A stretch of DNA of 5,234 nt from an uncultured Oscillospiraceae bacterium (GTDB lineage Bacteria > Bacillota > Clostridia > Oscillospirales > Oscillospiraceae): positions 1 through 5,234 of the forward strand of contig CAJUQD010000102.1 in NCBI GenBank assembly GCA_910588105.1, read 5' to 3'. Below the pieces are notes generated by a model, which saw nothing but the letters and a program-made list of their open reading frames with translations, had not been told where the DNA came from and did no database searches. Within the stretch, counting starts at the first letter, position 1. Each line of letters begins with the position of its first letter. Made by a program: the position numbers and the translations under genes. Below, piece after piece: positions 1 through 4,444 of this stretch.

Positions 1-1
1 C

Positions 2-172
2 CGCAGCGCCGAGTACGGCGCCTCCTCCAGCCACTCGTCCACGATCTGCTTATACTGGTCCATCAACGGCTCCAAGGAGTACGGCACCGTGGAGTGCAAG
101 GTGGCCCCGCTCACCCTGGATGAGCTCCGCAAGTATCACGGCATCATCCCCAAGCCGGAGGTGTGGGAGTGG
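2..172 (+). pseudogene. 5' part of frameshifted phage tail/surface protein gene (runs in from the left edge)
   Basis: An open frame (second frame of the window) enters from the left edge and reads 57 codons to a Trp at about 170-172. It includes the stretch LTLDELRKYHGIIPKPEVWEW and has codon use like coding DNA of this GC content. The sensible protein then continues in the neighbouring frame (VRYYDCSGTYGSRLTF onward). Adding one G in the GG at 171-172 would give WEW-VRYYD, so a single-base deletion (or sequencing error) is the simplest explanation. Read on in its own frame, this ORF becomes a low-complexity Pro/Ala/Ser tail and stops at 340. The whole would be the segment before the Fn3 repeats of a phage tail or baseplate-associated protein. 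The assignment rests on the downstream Fn3 part; I do not recognise this segment by itself. Confidence 0.5.
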
Positions 173-924
173 TCCGCTACTACGACTGTTCCGGCACCTA
201 CGGCTCCCGCCTCACTTTCACTCTCCCCTCCTCCCTCTATGTCAGCGATGACGGCTCTGTGTCCGTCAACACCGCCCCTGGCACCCCCTCCAGTATCAGC
301 TATCCCACCAGCATCAACGGCGGCAGCACAATCACCGTGAGCTGGGGTGCCAGCACTGACAAGGAGAGCAACCTGGAGGGGTTCATTCTGGAGCGGAGCA
401 CCAACGGCGGCACCTCCTGGTCCCAAATCTACCAGGGCAACGCCCGGAGCACCACCAACAACGTGGCCTTTGGCACCGCCTCTGTCATGTACCGGGTCAA
501 GGCCTATGACACAGAGGACCTTAAATCCGAATGGAAAACCGGCAGCAATGTCACGGTGGTCAACAACCGGGCCCCCTCCGCCCCCGGCTCCATCACGGTG
601 CCCGCCGCTGTCCGGGGCGGGGCCACCTTGCCCATCTCCTGGACCCGTGCCACGGACAGCGATAACAACCTCAGCGGCTATGAGCTGGAGCGGAGCGTCA
701 ACGGCGGCGCTTTTTCCCGGGCCTATAAGGGCTCCGCCCTGACCTTTACGGACACCATCACCGCCGGGTGGAATAGACGGTTTTTCCCCAAGGGCACCAA
801 CTTTGACAATGTTACACGGGAGGAGGTGATGGCAGCGGAGCGGTGGGTCAATAACTACCCCCGCAAGATACTGGGGTGGAAATCCGCCGCCATGCTCTTT
901 GACCAAGAGCTCCAGGCGGCGTGA
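163..924 (+). CDS. Chimeric ORF: phage-type fibronectin III repeat protein fused in frame to an IS30 transposase C-terminus
   Basis: The 253-codon frame can formally start at GTG 163 but has no ribosome binding site; it is really the continuation of the broken gene entering from base 2. Residues 1-37 (TLPSSLYVSDDGSVSVN) resemble the linker that ends DUF6273-like domains in clostridial phage proteins. Residues 38-135 form a first fibronectin type III repeat (APGTPSSISYPTSINGGSTI, then ITVSWGAS, FILERSTNGG, MYRVKAYD) and 136-204 a second, incomplete one (APSAPGSITVP, LPISWTRATD, YELERSVNGG, FTDTITAGWN). The second repeat breaks off just where a YRVxA strand should follow. From Arg205 (base 775) the sequence becomes an IS30-type transposase tail. 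Such Fn3 proteins usually lie in tail fibre or baseplate regions and bind surfaces. The ORF is probably a non-functional relic with both partners truncated. Confidence 0.65.
   Translation: MGVVRYYDCSGTYGSRLTFTLPSSLYVSDDGSVSVNTAPGTPSSISYPTSINGGSTITVSWGASTDKESNLEGFILERSTNGGTSWSQIYQGNARSTTNNVAFGTASVMYRVKAYDTEDLKSEWKTGSNVTVVNNRAPSAPGSITVPAAVRGGATLPISWTRATDSDNNLSGYELERSVNGGAFSRAYKGSALTFTDTITAGWNRRFFPKGTNFDNVTREEVMAAERWVNNYPRKILGWKSAAMLFDQELQAA
775..924 (+). mobile_element. IS30-family transposase 3' remnant
   Basis: The last ~49 codons before the TGA at 922-924 read RRFFPKGTNF, then NVTREEV, ERWVNNYPRKILGWKSA and MLF. This matches the conserved C-terminal block of IS30-family DDE transposases (IRRFxPKGTDF...V...E.xxNxYPRKxLxxxSPxxLF). 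All of the DDE catalytic domain except this tip is missing, as are the helix-turn-helix and the left end of the element. The fragment follows the Fn3 coding sequence without a stop or gap, so the left boundary is a deletion or recombination joint inside the transposase gene and not an IS terminus. A right inverted repeat should lie within roughly the next 100 bases, but without the left end I cannot delimit it. Confidence 0.75.
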
Positions 925-1215
925 TGCCCTGACCTCATAAAAGTGCACCAGCCGAATGGGGTTGACCCATCCGGCTGGCTTGTCATGTCATTTTGTGGGT
1001 AAGATGCCTAAAAACAGCTGGGCCCTCTTGTACGTTTTGCCGTTTTTTTCTTGTTTATTGCAAATTGTTCTTGACTTTTAGCTAATTTTTTTAGGAACGC
1101 AGGTTGTAACATTAAATGTGAAAGAACACGGATTCCCACGAACGGGGACGGTTTTATTCTATCGGATTTCTTATACCACGGAGGCCGGGACAGTAATGGG
1201 AAAAGAAGGGAAAGC
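925..1215. other. Non-coding stretch after the IS30 remnant
   Basis: No convincing gene is visible in about 290 bases. It opens with probable IS30 right-end sequence containing the hairpin at 948-978. It then becomes AT-rich (about 1010-1125, with T-runs at 1041-1049 and 1086-1092) and turns GC-rich again from about 1165. A weak sigma-70-like pair on the plus strand (TTGCAA 1058-1063, 17-base gap, GCTAAT 1081-1086) would point at the small ORF downstream but is poor at the -10. Open frames here are short, overlap one another and lack ribosome binding sites. Confidence 0.4.
948..978 (+). terminator. Hairpin downstream of the IS30 remnant, possible terminator
   Basis: Arms CCAGCCGAATGGG (948-960) and CCCATCCGGCTGG (966-978) pair at 12 of 13 positions around the 5-base loop GTTGA. 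A moderately T-rich stretch (CTTGTCATGTCATTTTGTGG) follows rather than a clean U-tract. It sits 23 bases after the transposase-remnant stop, so it may be the transcription terminator of the original IS30 gene or a structure of the element's end. Confidence 0.4.
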
Positions 1216-1458
1216 ATGGCGCGGCGGATATGCAGGCTGTCGGCTGGACCTCTACCGGGAGCAGGGTCACGGCGAAAATGCGCATCGGCGCGGATCCAGT
1301 ATTTCGGTTCCCTGTACCGGGGCAGCAATGGGAACAGATGGGGAAAGACCGTGAACGGTGCGTTTACGGTGAAATATTACTATCCGGGCCGCAAGTGCGG
1401 CGTGCATATTGATGGGTTGGGCTGGCTCTCTGAACTCGCCTGTGTCATCATCGGCTGA
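1216..1458 (+). CDS. Small ORF, probable 3' remnant of a larger gene with an SH3-like C-terminal domain
   Basis: ATG 1216 is preceded by AGAAGGG six bases upstream, a usable ribosome binding site, giving an 80-residue product. The first ~27 residues are Arg/Cys/Ala-rich (MARRICRLSAGPLPGAGSRR) and look like non-protein sequence. From about base 1297 the frame reads IQYFGSLYRGSNGNRWGKTV, then NGAFTVKYYYPGRKCGVHID and GLGWLSELACVIIG. That has the composition and turn/strand pattern of a real domain, ending naturally just before a strong terminator. The pattern (FxG.LYRxSNG...FTVKxYYPGxK..VHIxGLGWL) recalls the SH3-like wall-binding module at the C-terminus of phage amidases, but this is from memory and not certain. 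The upstream part of the parent gene may lie in other frames or be lost. I therefore treat it as a decayed gene end in the prophage remnant, with a short functional peptide as the alternative. Confidence 0.45.
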   Translation: MARRICRLSAGPLPGAGSRRKCASARIQYFGSLYRGSNGNRWGKTVNGAFTVKYYYPGRKCGVHIDGLGWLSELACVIIG

Positions 1459-1462
1459 AATG

Positions 1463-1497
1463 AAAGCCCGCCGGGATTTGCCCCGGCGGACTTTTTG
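1463..1497 (+). terminator. Rho-independent terminator
   Basis: The arms CCGCCGGG (1468-1475) and CCCGGCGG (1482-1489) pair perfectly around a 6-base loop. After one mismatch the stem extends through AAAG/CTTT (1463-1466 with 1491-1494). The U-tract is CTTTTTGTG. It begins 5 bases after the TGA of the small ORF at 1216-1458, so it belongs to that transcription unit. On the minus strand the same hairpin is followed by CTTTCATTTC, so it could weakly stop transcripts coming from the convergent amidase gene. Confidence 0.8.
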
Positions 1498-1808
1498 TGT
1501 TGGCGGTTAAGCATATTTTACAGCTGTATAGGTAGCCAGTATGCGTCAAAAAAGCGGAAGACATCTCAATGCCTGATAACGCAGCTGGTTATGGTAGTCT
1601 CCAATTTGAAATGTAGTTTTATTGCAACGTTCTCAACCGATTTATAAAAGGTCAGATGGTGTCATTCACATGCCGCGCAGAAAAGTGCACAGAAATTTCT
1701 TCCTGGAGTAAGGCAAGGGTGTTTAGAGCGGTAGGCAGGTCGTTAACGGGAACCCACACCCGGTCAGGAGGCAGCGGGCCAAGAAGCTGGCAAATAGAAT
1801 GCCCTGAT
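1498..1808. other. Intergenic stretch between convergent units
   Basis: No confident gene, tRNA or array of repeats is visible. Bases 1500-1650 are AT-rich with stops in all frames. Bases 1652-1808 on the minus strand stay open in a frame shifted from the amidase and encode a protein-like string including RVWVPVNDLPTALNTLALLQ, ending at a TGA at 1652-1654. That could be an overlapping small ORF from ATG 1840 or decayed coding sequence. No clear terminator for the amidase is seen closer than the bidirectional candidate at 1463-1497. Confidence 0.4.
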
Positions 1809-2537
1809 TCAGAGGAGTGTAATAAAGCTGCTGTTGGCATAGCCTTCCGCTCCATCGAAGGACACGAGATACCAGTCCTGCCACTGGTTGAGGATGGAAA
1901 GCCGCGCGCCGTCATAGGCTTTTGCAATCACAGGGGCTGCGGTAGACGGCCGGGAGCGAATGTTGAGATAGCCCCAGTCTACATCAACAACACCCTGACG
2001 GATGGGCCCCTCAGAAGTCAAGAAGGGGATTCCAAAGTATTCGGTGAGCGCCAGGACAATGGTTCGGGCAATTTCATCCAGATGGGTTTTGATCCAGGTG
2101 GCGTCATCCTCATTATCGTGGTAGCCCAGTTCAATGAATACCGATGGGGCGCGGGGTTGGCGCACCTCCCCTATAGATGTGGTGGCCTCTGTACGAACCC
2201 GGTTGGGCAGGGGATAGATTGCTTTCAAATTTTCCACCATGATCTCTGCCGCCCGTTTGCCGTTGGAGCTGCCCGGATAATAGAACACAATGATGCCCCT
2301 GGTCCGGCCATAATTACTGGGGGCGGAGGCGTTGGAATGAAGTGCCAAGTGCAGGTCATAGTTGCCTGCGTTGGACGCCCGGATGGAGGAAACGGCGTTC
2401 ATATCCGGGGTATTACGGTCAAATTGGATACCCGAGGCGTTCAGGTAAGGAACCATGGCATCGGCCAAGCGGTTCATCCACTCCTCCTCGCTGCCGCCGT
2501 TTACATACATGTTGGATTCCTGTGTAGACAATAACAT
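1809..2537 (-). CDS. N-acetylmuramoyl-L-alanine amidase with SH3 domain (phage endolysin type), 5' end altered
   Basis: The predicted enzyme cleaves the amide bond between N-acetylmuramic acid and L-alanine in peptidoglycan; in a phage it would lyse the host from within after holin action. With the start at ATG 2537 it has 242 residues. Residues 3-170 are an Amidase_3 domain: STQESNMYVNGG, Glu cluster 17-19 (SEEEWMN), DLHLALHSN with the metal-ligand His67, YYPGSSNGKRAAEI, and FIELGYHDN with the likely catalytic Glu136. Residues ~181-242 form a bacterial SH3 domain (YLNIRSRPSTAAPVIAKAYDG, then WYLVSFDGAEGYANSSFITL). There is no signal peptide, as usual for endolysins. Relatives begin with a strand and SPSTQE; here LLSTQE follows the initiator, so about 5-8 residues are missing. 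No ribosome binding site precedes ATG 2537, only the AT-rich sequence after the recombinase stop 20 bases upstream. An alternative ATG at 2576 overlaps the recombinase gene and adds a 13-residue, family-unlike leader. Translation would depend on coupling to the recombinase; it may be a pseudogene. Confidence 0.8.
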   Translation of the reverse strand: MLLSTQESNMYVNGGSEEEWMNRLADAMVPYLNASGIQFDRNTPDMNAVSSIRASNAGNYDLHLALHSNASAPSNYGRTRGIIVFYYPGSSNGKRAAEIMVENLKAIYPLPNRVRTEATTSIGEVRQPRAPSVFIELGYHDNEDDATWIKTHLDEIARTIVLALTEYFGIPFLTSEGPIRQGVVDVDWGYLNIRSRPSTAAPVIAKAYDGARLSILNQWQDWYLVSFDGAEGYANSSFITLL

Positions 2538-2557
2538 ATTATGAAGATAGATAAAAA

Positions 2558-3898
2558 TTACTGGTTCCAGTCGCATTCTATGTGTTTATCCTTATAAATT
2601 CTGATTTCCCCAATTAGAATGCGCCAAAACTCCTGTTTTTGCTCTTGCTTCATACCGTAGTAGACGGTTTCCCAGCTGTCGGCCAGGAGTTTGTCTGAGG
2701 CCTTGAAATTCGGCTTTTCCTGCGCAGCTTCCTCTGCGGCCAGGGACTCGATTTTGCTTTGGTATGTGGCCTGGTCTGCTCTGTATCCGTCCAGGGTGAT
2801 AAGGTCATTGAGGTAGAGGTCTTTGAGTTTTACCAGCTTGGCCCGGAGAGCCAAAATTTCGCCCCTGTAATTCCGTGTTTTCCTGTCGGCGTAAATGTGC
2901 TCGACCTCAATTCCCAACTGTTCCATTTTGTCCCGGATCGACTCGACCAGGAACCTTTCGATGCGCCGCTCCCCAAGATTGGAGTTGTTGGCGCAGGCGC
3001 TGGCGGACATATAGTGGGAGGTGCAGTTGTAGTAATAGGATTCCTGGTTCGTGTTCACTCGTCCGCCCATCCGCTGGCCGCACTCTCCGCAGGTAATCAG
3101 GCCGGAGAAGATATATACCCGGTTGTTCTCTGTTTTTCTCACGATACGCCTCCGCATAGACTGTATTTTGTCAAATTCCTCTTTGGTAATGTATGGGGGG
3201 GTCATACCGTCCACCCCGAAATAGTGGCCGTAGTAGCATGGGTTTTTGAGCATTTTGTGGGCGCTTTGATAGCCCAGGGCCAGGCCAAAGTTCTCGCGGA
3301 CATACTCAAATGTCCTGACCAAAGATCCGCAAGCCAAGTATTTTTGAAAAAATGCCGCAATAGCCGTCTCCTTTGCCGGATCCTTGATGAAGCGCTTACC
3401 GTCAATTTTGTAGCCGGGCGGACAGCTGCCGGTGAGAGGTTCCAGCTTATTACGCTTAACCTCCATGACGGCTTTGATGCGCTCTGAGGTGCGGTCTGCC
3501 TCGTCCTGTGCCACAGACAGCATGATATTGATTTTAAGCCGCCCAGAGGCGGTGGAGGTGTCATAATCCTCATGGATGGTGCGCCAGTCTACGTGGTGGC
3601 GTTCCAGGACCTCCTGAACCTTGTAGTATTCGGAAATATTACGAAACCAGCGGTCCAGCTTGGTAAAGACAATAAGCTCGCCCTTTCCGGCCTGAACATC
3701 GGCGAGGAGCCGCTGAAGTTCGGGCCTTTTTTTTGCGGGTTTGCGGGCGGATATGCCTGCGTCTATGTAAGTTCCAACTACGTTATGCCCGTAGTCCTGT
3801 GCCCACTGTTCCAAGGCGGCGGACTGGGCTGCGATGGATAGGCCATGGATGGCCTGCTCCTCGGTGGAGACGCGGATATATAGAAAAACCTGTTTCAC
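2558..3898 (-). CDS. Large serine recombinase / phage-type integrase
   Basis: This 446-residue site-specific DNA recombinase acts through a covalent 5'-phosphoserine link and would integrate or excise a prophage or transposon-like element. Residues 1-145 are the resolvase catalytic domain: YIRVST with Arg9 and nucleophile Ser11, FTKLDRWFRN with Asp82, Arg83 and Arg86, GRLKINIMLSVAQDEADRTS and SERIKAV leading into the long helix. Residues ~157-260 match the Recombinase domain (PPGYKIDGKRF, MLKNPCYYGHYFG, ITKEEFDKIQ). Residues 262-302 are a zinc ribbon with Cys270, Cys273, Cys292 and Cys302. Residues ~335-395 are a likely coiled coil of the type that controls synapsis. The start is GTG 3896-3898, five bases after a perfect AGGAGG (3904-3909 on the plus strand). 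Length and motifs look complete, somewhat shorter than the usual 500 or more residues. The neighbour directly downstream is the amidase lacking its start. No excisionase-like or recombination directionality gene is visible nearby. Confidence 0.92.
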   Translation of the reverse strand: MKQVFLYIRVSTEEQAIHGLSIAAQSAALEQWAQDYGHNVVGTYIDAGISARKPAKKRPELQRLLADVQAGKGELIVFTKLDRWFRNISEYYKVQEVLERHHVDWRTIHEDYDTSTASGRLKINIMLSVAQDEADRTSERIKAVMEVKRNKLEPLTGSCPPGYKIDGKRFIKDPAKETAIAAFFQKYLACGSLVRTFEYVRENFGLALGYQSAHKMLKNPCYYGHYFGVDGMTPPYITKEEFDKIQSMRRRIVRKTENNRVYIFSGLITCGECGQRMGGRVNTNQESYYYNCTSHYMSASACANNSNLGERRIERFLVESIRDKMEQLGIEVEHIYADRKTRNYRGEILALRAKLVKLKDLYLNDLITLDGYRADQATYQSKIESLAAEEAAQEKPNFKASDKLLADSWETVYYGMKQEQKQEFWRILIGEIRIYKDKHIECDWNQ

Positions 3899-3978
3899 TG
3901 GAGCCTCCTATTCAAGAAGAAATTGTGCCTGATTCGGGCGGAAAAGATGTGTACTGAGGATATTGATACAATTTTTTA

Positions 3979-4004
3979 GCCTATGTCCTATATCCCGCAT
4001 AGAC
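3979..4004. promoter_or_regulatory. Imperfect 26-bp dyad upstream of the recombinase (attachment half-sites or operator)
   Basis: GCCTATG (3979-3985) is mirrored by CATAGAC (3998-4004), with 6 of 7 arm positions complementary and ATAT at the centre of symmetry. Serine integrases commonly have their phage attachment site, an imperfect inverted repeat around a 2-bp core, just upstream of their own gene; operators for the gene look similar. The sequence alone does not decide between these. Confidence 0.3.
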
Positions 4005-4006
4005 AG

Positions 4007-4036
4007 TTGTAAAGAAATAGTATGCTTGCGTATAAT
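4007..4036 (+). promoter_or_regulatory. Sigma-70-type promoter candidate
   Basis: TTGTAA (4007-4012, 4 of 6 to consensus) and a perfect TATAAT (4031-4036) are 18 bases apart on the plus strand. Transcription would begin near 4043 and give a leader of about 150 bases before the TTG-started small ORF at 4191. The -35 touches the dyad at 3979-4004, so a protein bound there could control it. Confidence 0.5.
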
Positions 4037-4037
4037 A

Positions 4038-4051
4038 GGCAATGCGTTGCC
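4038..4051. promoter_or_regulatory. Operator-like palindrome at the predicted transcription start
   Basis: GGCAA (4038-4042) and TTGCC (4047-4051) are perfect inverted arms around TGCG. They lie one base after the TATAAT and cover the predicted start point. A repressor bound there would block the promoter. Five-base arms can occur by chance. Confidence 0.25.
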
Positions 4052-4175
4052 AAGGGTTTTCAATATGTAATATTTCCTAAATAGCATTGCTGCCTTTAAA
4101 GCCCCGGTTTTGCCGCAGCGGCGGGCCGTGGGGGGCAAGTGGGACAGGCGGGGCGCATAGTATAAAGCAAACCCC

Positions 4176-4184
4176 AAAGGAGGT
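4176..4184 (+). promoter_or_regulatory. Ribosome binding site that sets a TTG start
   Basis: AAAGGAGGT is an almost perfect anti-16S match six bases before TTG 4191. The ATG inside the spacer (4186) runs into TGA after one codon (ATG TTT TGA), so TTG is the only usable start at the right distance. Confidence 0.75.
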
Positions 4185-4190
4185 CATGTT

Positions 4191-4367
4191 TTGAACGAAA
4201 ATTCCATTGATGTGTTTGGCAAGGCAATGCTGTACATATACCAGGCCAGCCTGGAAAACCTCGGTCTCAAGGGGGAGCTGCGGGTTGTGCGGACGGCAGA
4301 ATCGAATGCGGGGTGGGCGGCCGGAGCTCAGCAGATACAGCAAAAGGACAGCCTCATGACGCCATAG
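4191..4367 (+). CDS. Small hypothetical protein, 58 residues, TTG start
   Basis: The frame starts at TTG 4191 behind an excellent ribosome binding site and ends at TAG 4365-4367. The product begins MNENSIDVFGKAMLYIYQAS, continues LENLGLKGELRVVRTAESNA, and ends GWAAGAQQIQQKDSLMTP. The first ~33 residues look like a genuine amphipathic helix followed by a strand, with natural codon use. There is no signal peptide or membrane segment, and I do not recognise the family. The last ~8 codons (KDSLMTP and the stop) are encoded by the left arm and loop of a perfect 19-bp inverted repeat that terminates the convergent flavodiiron gene. This suggests either 3' truncation of a longer ancestor or a gene whose end overlaps a terminator. 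A promoter candidate lies 155 bases upstream. Confidence 0.6.
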   Translation: MNENSIDVFGKAMLYIYQASLENLGLKGELRVVRTAESNAGWAAGAQQIQQKDSLMTP

Positions 4368-4385
4368 CGTCATGAGGCTGTCCTT
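4344..4385 (-). terminator. Perfect 19-bp inverted repeat, probable terminator of the flavodiiron gene
   Basis: AAGGACAGCCTCATGACGC (4344-4362) is exactly mirrored by GCGTCATGAGGCTGTCCTT (4367-4385) around the 4-base loop CATA. On the minus strand the hairpin is followed by TTTTGCTG and lies 59 bases after the flavodiiron stop, so it fits an intrinsic terminator there. On the plus strand the following bases (CCTTCCAAAG) make a poor U-tract, though a stem this strong may stop transcripts from the small ORF as well. Confidence 0.65.
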
Positions 4386-4444
4386 CCAAAGCTGAAAACT
4401 TCTTTAACACCCAAGCCCTAGACCTACCGGGCCTTCTCCAGTGC

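Larger units (their letters stand above)
3910..4190. other. Intergenic region between divergent recombinase and small ORF
   Basis: About 280 bases separate the divergent genes. Bases 3950-4085 are AT-rich and contain the dyad at 3979-4004, the plus-strand promoter candidate at 4007-4036 and the palindrome at 4038-4051. From about 4090 to 4160 the sequence turns sharply GC-rich (CCCCGG, CGGCGGGCCGTGGGGGG), which would form a structured leader for the downstream ORF. The change in base composition near 4085-4095 may mark the edge between mobile and chromosomal DNA. I found no convincing sigma-70 promoter for the recombinase on the minus strand. Confidence 0.45.

Noticed and set aside
136..948. 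270-codon minus-strand ORF
   Set aside because: Gly/Ala/Val-rich shadow of the Fn3/IS30 coding strand with no domain signature.
1058..1086. TTGCAA-17-GCTAAT as a plus-strand promoter
   Set aside because: The -10 matches only 4 of 6 positions without the key first T, in AT-rich DNA where such pairs are frequent.
1118..1412. Two further plus-strand ORFs overlapping the small ORF at 1216-1458
   Set aside because: They overlap each other in different frames and lack the domain-like ending and terminator fit of the 1216-1458 frame. They may contain scattered pieces of a decayed upstream part but cannot be supported as genes.
1656..2534. 292-codon plus-strand ORF
   Set aside because: It is antisense to the amidase, which has clear Amidase_3 and SH3 domains; the plus-strand translation shows no domain pattern and no ribosome binding site.
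2759..3487. 242-codon plus-strand ORF
   Set aside because: Antisense shadow of the recombinase gene; hydrophobic, Gly/Val-rich and without a start signal.
4086..4190. Riboswitch or structured leader before the TTG ORF
   Set aside because: The GC-rich leader can form short stems, but no conserved riboswitch core that I know is recognisable.
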